DNA of 11,049 bases from Flavobacteriales bacterium (GTDB taxonomy: Bacteria > Bacteroidota > Bacteroidia > Flavobacteriales_D > Crocinitomicaceae), in contig CANHJY010000045.1 in the NCBI GenBank assembly GCA_947461185.1, positions 1 through 11,049 of the forward strand, written 5' to 3'. The translations under genes were made by a program, and so were the position numbers. Below are positions 1 through 7,016 of the stretch, in pieces. Position 1 is the stretch's first letter, and each line of letters starts with the position of its first letter. Under the pieces are notes generated by a model. It made no database searches, had not been told where the DNA came from, and worked only from the letters and a program-made list of their open reading frames with translations.

Positions 1-30
1 AATCAAAAGCAATGATAAAATCATCTCAAC

Positions 31-828
31 TCAGAAAACAGGTTTTGAATAGTCAATAAAAATAGCATCTGTCTGAAATGCTTGCCAATCGTTAGTTAGA
101 ATCAAAGCCCCAAAAATATTATTTGCAGCATGAAAGCCCATGGAAAGTTCCAAACCTTCATCCATAACTGTAAGCAACGAAAGAAAAATCGCAGTTAAAA
201 TATAATAAAGTAGTGCACCATAACCTAAATAATCGATTTCAGGGTTTCCAGCATGAACAAGTCCGAATAATATAGAAGATAATAAAATGGCTAACCAAGT
301 TTTTTTATAGGAAGAACCGAAATATTGCAAAAGATAACCACGAAACAAGACCTCTTCACAAGTCGTTTGGATTGGAATTAAGATCAAAGAAATTAGACAT
401 AAAGGCAAAAAGGATTGCAAATTAAAATTCCATTCTATATTATCTGAAAATCTAAATGCAAAGAACAGATTAATTCCCATGATTACTGTCCAAACCAATG
501 CAGAAAGTAAAAAACGCCGCCAGTCAATTAATTCTCTTGAAGTAAGTAAAGACCGGATTGAACGCTTATGAATGAATTTTACGCAAAAAAACAAGGTTAA
601 CAATGCGAAAGCAAAAGGAATCAATTGAATTGCCAGAAAAGTATTCGCTCCGATCTGATCTATTATGGTGTTCAAGTCTGTCGAAATACCTTGACTGTTG
701 GACAAAGAAATTGCAATAAACAAAGTTGCTACTTGAACAATAAAAAAAACGAAAATGGTAGCCGACAGCGTAATAAATACGCTTGTAATTTTATTATTTC
801 CCTTTTGACCTAATTCAATAAAACGCAT
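31..828 (-). CDS. CPBP-family intramembrane metalloprotease
   Basis: This 265-residue multi-pass membrane protein carries the motifs of the CPBP (CAAX protease and bacteriocin-processing, formerly Abi) family: EEVLFR with Glu158, Glu159 and Arg163, FGLVH with His192, and GFHAANN with His233 and Asn237. In this family these residues form a glutamate/histidine active site buried in the membrane. Hydrophobic segments are visible at about residues 14-41, 63-85, 105-125, 139-154, 177-193 and 203-222. Family members cleave prenylated proteins or peptides, or act in bacteriocin self-immunity, but the substrate here cannot be read from the sequence. The ATG lies one base after the dnaJ stop (TAAgATG), so it is almost certainly co-transcribed and probably translationally coupled with grpE-dnaJ. 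Length and motifs are intact. Family assignment is secure, specific function is unknown. Confidence 0.88.
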   Translation of the reverse strand: MRFIELGQKGNNKITSVFITLSATIFVFFIVQVATLFIAISLSNSQGISTDLNTIIDQIGANTFLAIQLIPFAFALLTLFFCVKFIHKRSIRSLLTSRELIDWRRFLLSALVWTVIMGINLFFAFRFSDNIEWNFNLQSFLPLCLISLILIPIQTTCEEVLFRGYLLQYFGSSYKKTWLAILLSSILFGLVHAGNPEIDYLGYGALLYYILTAIFLSLLTVMDEGLELSMGFHAANNIFGALILTNDWQAFQTDAIFIDYSKPVF

Positions 829-829
829 C

Positions 830-1942
830 TTACTGGAACATATCCTTCATTCTGTTGAAAAATCCCCTATCATTTTTTTCAGGTCGGGGCTGGAAGTTTT
901 CACTTTCCTTTAATTTTTCCAGCAATTCTCGTTCTTCACGGGTTAGTTTTTGGGGTGTCCAAACATTAATATGAACGAAAAGATCTCCGGTTCCATAACC
1001 TTGCAATTGAGGAAGACCTTTCCCTTTCAGTCTGAGTACCTTTCCACTATGAGTTCCCGGATCAATTTTTATCTTTACTTTACCAGATACCGTCGGAACT
1101 TCAATAGATTCACCTAAAGCGACAAATGCAAAATTCACAAATGCTTCATAATGCAGATTATCACCTTCTCGCTTAAGTTCAGGATGTTCAACCTCTTCAA
1201 TAACAACTATTAAATCACCTGGCACACCGTTAAAAGGACCGGCATTACCTTTGCCTGTAACACTTAATTGCATACCCTCTTCAACGCCTGATGGAATTTC
1301 AATTTCAATAACTTCTTCTTGTCTTTTTAATCCATGAGCATCAGCATCAGATGGTCTTTTGTCAATCATTTTACCGGCACCTTGGCAAGTATTACAAGTC
1401 GATTGGGTTTGCATCGCTCCCAAAAAGGTTTGTGCAACTCTTGTAATTCTCCCGGTACCATTACATGTTGAACAATTCTTATAGGTTACGCCTTCAGCAT
1501 TAACTAACTTATTAACCTTTATTTTCTTCTTGACTCCTTCGGCAATCTCCTCAAGCGTCAATTTCATTTTTACCCTAAGATTTGTTCCTCTAACAACTCT
1601 AGAACCACCCCTGCTTCCACCAAAACTACCTCCACCGAATGCTCCACCGAAAATATCTCCAAATTGGGAAAAGATGTCATCCATATTCATTCCGCCTCCG
1701 AAACCTGAAGCTCCACCCATACCTGCGTGTCCAAAACGATCGTATTGCGCTCTTTTTTCAGGATTACTTAAAACCTCATAAGCTTCTGCAGCCTCTTTGA
1801 AGTTATCTTCCGCTTGGTTATCTCCTGGATTTTTATCAGGATGGTACTTCAATGCCAGTTTTCGATATGCTTTTTTGATTTCTGCTTCATCAGCATTCTT
1901 TGCAACACCTAAAACCTCATAAAAATCGCGTTTTTGACTCAT
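830..1942 (-). CDS. dnaJ: Chaperone protein DnaJ (Hsp40) with a two-motif zinc finger
   Basis: DnaJ is the cytoplasmic co-chaperone that delivers unfolded clients to DnaK and stimulates its ATPase. The 370-residue protein shows the J domain (about 5-70) with the HPD triad at 34-36, a Gly/Phe-rich linker (about 71-118), a shortened zinc-finger region, and the C-terminal substrate-binding and dimerisation region. Only two CxxCxGxG motifs are present, at 157-164 and 183-190. The canonical protein has four. By spacing and flanking residues the survivors match the central motifs II and III, so zinc centre I (motifs I and IV) is missing. I recall the same reduction in flavobacterial DnaJ proteins, so it is probably a lineage trait rather than damage. 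The gene starts 28 nt after grpE, in the usual grpE-dnaJ order. The reading frame is intact and the start gives the expected N terminus. Confidence 0.97.
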   Translation of the reverse strand: MSQKRDFYEVLGVAKNADEAEIKKAYRKLALKYHPDKNPGDNQAEDNFKEAAEAYEVLSNPEKRAQYDRFGHAGMGGASGFGGGMNMDDIFSQFGDIFGGAFGGGSFGGSRGGSRVVRGTNLRVKMKLTLEEIAEGVKKKIKVNKLVNAEGVTYKNCSTCNGTGRITRVAQTFLGAMQTQSTCNTCQGAGKMIDKRPSDADAHGLKRQEEVIEIEIPSGVEEGMQLSVTGKGNAGPFNGVPGDLIVVIEEVEHPELKREGDNLHYEAFVNFAFVALGESIEVPTVSGKVKIKIDPGTHSGKVLRLKGKGLPQLQGYGTGDLFVHINVWTPQKLTREERELLEKLKESENFQPRPEKNDRGFFNRMKDMFQ

Positions 1943-1970
1943 GGTCTAAATATGTATTATTCTAACTTGA

Positions 1971-2513
1971 TTATTGTCCAACGACTACTTTAGCATAACG
2001 AATTACCTTCTCGCCAAGGTAATATCCCTTTTCAACATCATCTATTACAATGCCTTTTTCTTTTTTATTTTCAACAGGAACATTTGCTATAGCTTCATGT
2101 AATTCACTATCAAATGCTTGCCCTTTACTTTCCATGGCTTTCAAACCCTTAGATTCTAGAATAGACTTAAACTTATTATAAATAATCTGAAATCCTTCTT
2201 TAATCGTTTCTGCATCGGTAACATCATGATTATTCGTGATTGCTCTTTCAAAATCATCTACTACCGGCAACAATTCCTTTAGAATTCCAGCATTTGCAGT
2301 TGAAATGAGATCAACACGTTCTTTATTGGAGCGTTTACGATAATTATCAAATTCTGCAAACAATCTTAAAAATCTGTCATTCAATTCGGCGTATTTATCT
2401 TCTGGCGACAATTCTTTAGGCGTTTCATCTGCTACATTTTGCGCATTAACTTCATCAACACCTTCTTTTTCGTGAATTGTTTCATTTTCGTTTTTCTCGT
2501 TTTCCTCTGCCAT
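1971..2513 (-). CDS. grpE: GrpE, nucleotide exchange factor of DnaK
   Basis: GrpE is the cytoplasmic homodimeric factor that releases ADP from DnaK. The 180-residue protein has an acidic, low-complexity N terminus (1-38), a long helical coiled-coil stretch (about 38-95) with the family motif FDNYRKR at 55-61, and the C-terminal beta domain with the FDSELHEA-type motif (134-141) and the GYYLGEKVIRYAKV signature (163-176). The frame stays open upstream to an in-frame ATG at 2561. I reject that start because the extra 16 residues do not resemble GrpE and because a consensus promoter (2542-2573) lies inside that extension. From the chosen ATG the leader is about 20-25 nt. It is the first gene of a grpE-dnaJ-protease operon. 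dnaK is not in this window. Confidence 0.96.
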   Translation of the reverse strand: MAEENEKNENETIHEKEGVDEVNAQNVADETPKELSPEDKYAELNDRFLRLFAEFDNYRKRSNKERVDLISTANAGILKELLPVVDDFERAITNNHDVTDAETIKEGFQIIYNKFKSILESKGLKAMESKGQAFDSELHEAIANVPVENKKEKGIVIDDVEKGYYLGEKVIRYAKVVVGQ

Positions 2514-2541
2514 GATTTCTAAATTTACTCGCGCTGATTGA

Positions 2542-2573
2542 CAAAGATAAGACCAAAACAAAAATTAAGACAA
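2542..2573 (-). promoter_or_regulatory. Bacteroidota-type sigma-A promoter of the grpE operon
   Basis: Read on the minus strand, TATCTTTG (2542-2549) matches the Bacteroidota -7 consensus TAnnTTTG perfectly, and a TTG (2571-2573) stands 21 nt upstream, within the accepted 17-23 nt spacing. Transcription would begin around 2535, leaving a leader of roughly 20-25 nt before the grpE ATG. I see no CIRCE element (TTAGCACTC inverted repeat) beside it. Heat control, if any, is not visible. Confidence 0.7.
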
Positions 2574-2628
2574 GGTGTCAGCGTTTTGTTTCCATTGTAG
2601 GAAAGAATGTCACAGACAATTTAACGGA

Positions 2629-4065
2629 TTAAGGTATTTTCAAAGTTTGACCAATCTTAATCATATCACTTTTTAAACCATTTTTTGTTTTCAATTTGGC
2701 GACAGTTGTACCATATTTTTTAGCTATTCCGGAAAGCGTATCACCTTGCTTTACTTTATACGTTTTGGTCGTTTTAGTTACAGAAGTGCCAGTGCCTTGA
2801 GTGGTTTTTGGTTTTTCAAAAGTTACAGCATCATAATTTCGATGCGGCACATTAATCAACAATTTAGGGTCTTCTTTACATTTGTTATAGGTATTCCAAA
2901 TTGATTGATAAATCCAGTCACCTTTTAATTCATATCCTTTATCAGTTAGGTGAATATAGTCGGACTGCGCATAGCCTTTTTCATTCCAAGTTTTTATTGT
3001 ACCTAATCCACCTGACAAATCATACCAATTCCAAAACATGCAATTTTGCTCTTTTGCTAGACTATCAATTAAATCGCGAAAAAGAGGACCTACTGTTATG
3101 AAGTTTCCTTTGTAATTCAAATCTTGAACAGATGTTAGTACAATGATTACATCAGGATTAATTGATTTGAAATTTTGAATTGCTTTTCTAATTTGATCTG
3201 ATAATTTTGGATCTATAGTATTGGTATAAAGGATGTCATTTGTGCCAAAATCGAGAAAAACGATATCTGGATTTAATATTTTAGCTTGTTCAGGCATTTT
3301 TTCCAATTGAAGTACCGATTTGAATGGCGCAGCCCCAACACCAAGAGAGTGGTATACAACTCCACCAGAATTAACTTTTTCAATCGACATTCCATAAAAA
3401 GGAAATTTTTTCGCGTTGGGGTTCCCTTCAATGAGTTTAACTTGAAGTGTATTAATTGGCCCTATCCAATTGAATTTAATTGCATTATTTGATGATTGAA
3501 TTTCATTATTTTTAAACAAAAAAACACTTGTGTCTATTGTTACTTGAAAATCAAACAATGTTGAATCTACATCGGTTAAAATAACTATTTCATATTCATC
3601 TTGTGGAATTGGTATTTTGAATTTAAAGTTTAATTCAGCCCCAATTGTATTTCCTTCCACCGCCATCCCGCAAACACCTAAAGGAATTTTTGGAGCAGAT
3701 TGATAACTTTTGGCAAATTTCCATGTCCCTTTGAAAGTCGAGCTATAATTCACAGATGAATAGGTATCAGCAGCGCCATAATTGAAAATCATACCGTAAC
3801 CCCCATTACCAAATTTATCTTGCAACTTTTTTCTTGCAATAGTTGTTGGTCGTTCTGCTTGAATGTGGCTTCCACCATAATGAAAAATCACCAACTCATC
3901 ATTTTGAACATTATCCAAATGATTCACTAAACGTGAACCAAGCGTTGAGTCGTAAAACTGCAAAAATGCGTATGTAGAATCAATTTTTAATTCCGGAGGA
4001 ATTTGACCGTAAGATCTTGATATAGACCCTAAAGTCAACAAAAATAGGAAACACAATCCTTTCAT
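2629..4065 (-). CDS. Secreted SGNH/GDSL-type hydrolase or acyltransferase with C-terminal LysM domain
   Basis: The 478-residue protein begins with a signal peptide (about 1-20, hydrophobic core 4-13), so it should leave the cytoplasm. The SGNH fold is shown by block I with Ser66 in GGSH (64-67), block III GTND (274-277, Asn276) and block V SDYIHL with Asp369 and His372, which together supply a Ser-Asn-Asp-His active site. Between blocks I and III is a long beta-rich insertion (about 95-235). After a Thr-rich linker (about 420-433) comes one LysM domain (434-477), a module that binds GlcNAc-containing polymers, normally peptidoglycan. Block I has Gly where most relatives have Asp (GDS). The ATG overlaps the stop of the DHHW gene by one base (TAATG). 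With the MBOAT and DHHW partners it probably transfers or removes O-acyl groups on cell-wall or surface glycan. Whether it is a transferase or an esterase cannot be told from sequence. Confidence 0.85.
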   Translation of the reverse strand: MKGLCFLFLLTLGSISRSYGQIPPELKIDSTYAFLQFYDSTLGSRLVNHLDNVQNDELVIFHYGGSHIQAERPTTIARKKLQDKFGNGGYGMIFNYGAADTYSSVNYSSTFKGTWKFAKSYQSAPKIPLGVCGMAVEGNTIGAELNFKFKIPIPQDEYEIVILTDVDSTLFDFQVTIDTSVFLFKNNEIQSSNNAIKFNWIGPINTLQVKLIEGNPNAKKFPFYGMSIEKVNSGGVVYHSLGVGAAPFKSVLQLEKMPEQAKILNPDIVFLDFGTNDILYTNTIDPKLSDQIRKAIQNFKSINPDVIIVLTSVQDLNYKGNFITVGPLFRDLIDSLAKEQNCMFWNWYDLSGGLGTIKTWNEKGYAQSDYIHLTDKGYELKGDWIYQSIWNTYNKCKEDPKLLINVPHRNYDAVTFEKPKTTQGTGTSVTKTTKTYKVKQGDTLSGIAKKYGTTVAKLKTKNGLKSDMIKIGQTLKIP

Positions 4066-5414
4066 TACTCTATGGTATCTTTAATTAAAGGCTGAAAAAG
4101 CGTTTCACTCGGAATAATCGTATCAGAGGGAATAGGTCTTACTGGCCTTGGTGCTGGGGGTCCTTTTTGAGTTGCTAAATTCCGAATTCTATTAATCGTT
4201 CCATTGCTCATCGCAGCATACATCCCTACTGCAAAAATAAGATCATCAATTTCATTGGTTACCATTAAATCGGTCAAATTATGATAGGAATATCTAAAAT
4301 CCATAACCCAGATTTCTTCATAGTGGCTAACCAAATATACTGTAAATGCATTGCCCATTGAATTTTTGATAACACATGCTTTTCTTCCATTTTTTACTCC
4401 CGTTGTAATTTTAATCAAAGGAATATCGCCACAGAGGAAAGTGCTGTAGGTATTACCTCCAGAACAAGTATTACAGAAAACTTGGCTTTTGGATCCTTTG
4501 TAACCTGATTTACCGTATCGAATAGCTGATGTTTTTACTTTTGGAATGAAGTACTCCATTGTATCTGGGTTATTTCTTACACTTGGGTCCCGCGTATGCT
4601 GGTATAGTGAACCTAAGAATTTATACTTAACCCTGCGATCCATATTTTCAAGTGGCACGGGCTCAATTCCTGCAGATCTACAAAAAGCCACATAAGCATA
4701 ATAGGCTCCTTTTGCATTCCAATGATGGTCAGTACTAAAAAACATTTTTTCATTAATGTGATTGTTCATTTCACCAAGCACATCACTAAATATTGCACCA
4801 TTAGAAAGGCTATTGCCAATTGCTTGAAGTGTTGCTTTATTTTTGCCGTTATAATGTTTGTATTTCTCTGCTGGTATGAATGCTGAGGATAAAGGAGCAA
4901 CACAGGAGAATACTCTGGTATTAGGACCTAGATTAGCCGCGTATTGGCTTAACATCTTTCCGAAAACACTTGCCATTTTTGGACTTCCACCGTTTAACGG
5001 GAATACACTGCCATCAAGAATGAGCATACTTCCTGAGTAGGCCTCTTCAAAATCGTCCAAGAAATTCATATTGGTATCCAAGGGATTTCCTGACTCGTCA
5101 AATGCAGGACTTTTCTTTTTTGCTTTTTTGGGAGAAATGAATATTTTTTCCTGATTCTCATAATGCAGCCCTTTTTGATACTTCAACCAATCCGCAAATT
5201 CAACACATTTATCTCGAGCAGGAAAATGATCATTAATATACAAATCAACGCTGTCAGCCCAAGTTCCATTGACATATCCTTGCCATGTTAGATTCGGAAA
5301 TGTTGCCAACTTACGTTTTTCATCTTCAGAAATTTCCTTTGTAGGAATGATGAAAAAGGACGAAAAACCACCAGCGAGTATCAGTAAAAACAATATGACA
5401 TTTATACGATGCAT
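4065..5414 (-). CDS. DHHW-family protein, AlgJ/AlgX-like putative periplasmic O-acyltransferase
   Basis: The 449-residue protein has an N-terminal hydrophobic segment (4-22), a signal anchor or signal peptide, followed by an extracytoplasmic domain. The motif FFSTDHHWNAKGAYYAY contains DHHW at 229-232, the signature of the DHHW family, which is related to the alginate O-acetyltransferases AlgJ and AlgX. By analogy with the AlgX Asp-x-His pair, Asp229 and His231 would be catalytic, and Ser352 in KNSMGNAF is the likely nucleophile. A CNTC pair (Cys314, Cys317) and Cys328 lie between the motifs, and the tail (418-449) is rich in Pro, Ser and Thr. The ATG overlaps the MBOAT stop by one base (TGATG) and the stop overlaps the next ATG. 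In such operons this type of protein takes acyl groups passed outward by the MBOAT protein and places them on a polysaccharide. The acceptor here is unknown. Confidence 0.85.
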   Translation of the reverse strand: MHRINVILFLLILAGGFSSFFIIPTKEISEDEKRKLATFPNLTWQGYVNGTWADSVDLYINDHFPARDKCVEFADWLKYQKGLHYENQEKIFISPKKAKKKSPAFDESGNPLDTNMNFLDDFEEAYSGSMLILDGSVFPLNGGSPKMASVFGKMLSQYAANLGPNTRVFSCVAPLSSAFIPAEKYKHYNGKNKATLQAIGNSLSNGAIFSDVLGEMNNHINEKMFFSTDHHWNAKGAYYAYVAFCRSAGIEPVPLENMDRRVKYKFLGSLYQHTRDPSVRNNPDTMEYFIPKVKTSAIRYGKSGYKGSKSQVFCNTCSGGNTYSTFLCGDIPLIKITTGVKNGRKACVIKNSMGNAFTVYLVSHYEEIWVMDFRYSYHNLTDLMVTNEIDDLIFAVGMYAAMSNGTINRIRNLATQKGPPAPRPVRPIPSDTIIPSETLFQPLIKDTIE

Positions 5415-6808
5415 CAGAACCTAAAGTATATAAATGGATTATAAGTCGCATCAACGAGCATTACTGTCGATAAAAACAGCAGTGCCACATTTAAAAATGG
5501 TCTTGCATAATGGTTCCATGAAGAGGCGCGGAGATAGACCTTCGAGTCTTTTTTGTAGATTTCATCCCAAGGAATACATAGCAAAACAACCAACACAAAC
5601 CAAAAAACATGCTCGGTAAGGTCAGTAATAAATCCTGCACTCATCGAATTACTGGATACAAATAGTTTGACTACAAAAGCCTTCAGCTGGGTGAAATCAA
5701 CGAAATAAAAGATGGCCCTACTAAAAACAATTAAAATCAAGGTATACAAATGTCTGAGTACTCTTGGCGTTTTAGCAAGATATTTTTCGAGCAGTTTCTC
5801 GATGATCATGAAGCAACCAAAATAGAAACCCCATAGAACAAAATTCCAACTTGCTCCATGCCAAAAACCTGTGAGCAACCAAACAATCATAATATTTCGG
5901 AGTTGATACTTTCTATTTCCTCCAAGTGGGATATAAACATAATCGCGAAAGAATGTTCCTAATGAAATATGCCATCTTTTATAAAAATCGGCAACAGAAA
6001 TAGCTGCATAGGGATGCCTAAAATTTTCACCATAATGAAATCCAAACATTCTACCGAGGCCTATTGCCATATCAGAGTATCCTGAAAAATCAAAATAAAT
6101 TTGAATGGAGAACATAATTATACCGAACCAAGCTTCGGCACTTGACAGGTCATTAAAACCATTTTCCAGATACTTCTGAACCAATTCTCCGGCCACATTT
6201 GCGATTATGACTTTTTTGAAAAGCCCAAAACAAAATCTATTAATTCCAATACTTATATCCTCCCAGTTGACAGACCGTTTTTCTAATTGTCCTGCGATTA
6301 ATTGGTAACGAACAATTGGTCCTGCAACAAGTTGATGGAACACGCTTACAAAAAGCATGAAATTCAAAAGATTCTTTTGCGCTTTAACCTCCCCACGATA
6401 GACATCTACGCAATAGGAAATCGTTTGAAAAGTATAAAAAGAAATACCAATAGGCAAGGTATTCGTTGGCTTATCAAAAGGCAAAGCAACAATGGCATTG
6501 ATATTCTCCCAGATAAAGCCACCGTATTTGAAAGACATGAGTAAAGCAAGGTTTCCAATAATAGAAACCCAAAGCATTATTTTAGCTTTATTCGTTCCAT
6601 GCCACTTTTCGATTAGCAGTCCGTTACCATAATCAAAAAGTGAACTGAATAACATAAGAACAATCCAAAGTGGTTCACCCCATGCGTAAAAAATGAATGA
6701 AAATATAACAAGTGAAAGATTCCGAAATGTCATATTTTTCGTGACATAATGGAAGAGCAGGCTTAAAGGCAAGAAAATATAGAGAAATGTTAAACTCGAA
6801 AATACCAT
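5414..6808 (-). CDS. MBOAT-family membrane-bound O-acyltransferase (AlgI/DltB-like)
   Basis: The 464-residue polytopic membrane protein belongs to the MBOAT family and most resembles AlgI. It opens with the typical MVFSSLTFLYIFLPLSLL segment and contains the family core: QIYFDFSGYSDMAIGLG (236-252), RHPYAAISVADFYKRWHISL (264-283, His280), the RDYVYIPLGGNRK loop (288-300), the catalytic His317 in TGFWHGASWNFVLWG, and the closing NPFIYFRF. About ten or more membrane segments are apparent. AlgI-type proteins use a cytoplasmic acyl donor and pass the acyl group across the membrane to an extracytoplasmic partner. It is the first gene of a three-gene operon with its own promoter and is joined to the DHHW gene by a TGATG overlap. 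The ATG start at 6808 gives a complete N terminus. Donor and acceptor are not determined, acetyl is the likely group. Confidence 0.93.
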   Translation of the reverse strand: MVFSSLTFLYIFLPLSLLFHYVTKNMTFRNLSLVIFSFIFYAWGEPLWIVLMLFSSLFDYGNGLLIEKWHGTNKAKIMLWVSIIGNLALLMSFKYGGFIWENINAIVALPFDKPTNTLPIGISFYTFQTISYCVDVYRGEVKAQKNLLNFMLFVSVFHQLVAGPIVRYQLIAGQLEKRSVNWEDISIGINRFCFGLFKKVIIANVAGELVQKYLENGFNDLSSAEAWFGIIMFSIQIYFDFSGYSDMAIGLGRMFGFHYGENFRHPYAAISVADFYKRWHISLGTFFRDYVYIPLGGNRKYQLRNIMIVWLLTGFWHGASWNFVLWGFYFGCFMIIEKLLEKYLAKTPRVLRHLYTLILIVFSRAIFYFVDFTQLKAFVVKLFVSSNSMSAGFITDLTEHVFWFVLVVLLCIPWDEIYKKDSKVYLRASSWNHYARPFLNVALLFLSTVMLVDATYNPFIYFRF

Positions 6809-6851
6809 GCTCAGTTGAATTTCACTTTGTTTTGTAGTTAATTCGGGTCGG

Positions 6852-6884
6852 CAAAATTAAAAAAGTAATTTGGTTTTTTGACAA
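6852..6884 (-). promoter_or_regulatory. Bacteroidota-type promoter of the MBOAT-DHHW-SGNH operon
   Basis: On the minus strand TAATTTTG (6852-6859) fits the TAnnTTTG -7 consensus exactly. A TTG (6882-6884) lies 22 nt upstream, inside the 17-23 nt range for this phylum. The start of transcription would fall near 6845, giving a leader of about 35-40 nt before the MBOAT ATG at 6808, with no Shine-Dalgarno sequence in it. The region is AT-rich, so a chance match is possible, but position and spacing are right. Confidence 0.6.
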
Positions 6885-7016
6885 TCTAGGATGGAATATC
6901 AGTTCGAATTGAAACAACGCTATGTGAAGCAATTAAAATTGGATTCAATCAATAGGGTTCTTTTATTAATTTTTGAGCAACATTGAATAGTTAATTTAAA
7001 TGCTACAAGTAATGCA

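Noticed and set aside
1..30. AT-rich hairpin (ATGAT-TTT-ATCAT on the minus strand) after the CPBP stop, possible terminator.
   Set aside because: The stem has five AT-rich pairs and is followed by only four T residues. The operon may continue beyond the window.
1530..1781. Plus-strand frame rich in proline opposite dnaJ.
   Set aside because: It is the antisense shadow of the Gly/Phe-rich region of DnaJ (glycine codons read as proline) and not a gene.
2514..2561. N-terminal extension of GrpE from an ATG at 2561.
   Set aside because: It overlaps the best promoter match and its residues are unlike any GrpE N terminus.
2532..2583. Six-base inverted repeat CGCTGA (2532-2537) and TCAGCG (2578-2583) flanking the grpE promoter, possible operator.
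   Set aside because: The arms are short and 40 nt apart. Such a match is not unlikely by chance, and it does not resemble CIRCE or another known heat-shock operator.
2589..2604. Hairpin TTTCC-ATTGTA-GGAAA downstream of the SGNH-LysM gene as a terminator.
   Set aside because: The stem is only 5 bp and no U-run follows on the minus-strand transcript, so it is not a convincing intrinsic terminator.
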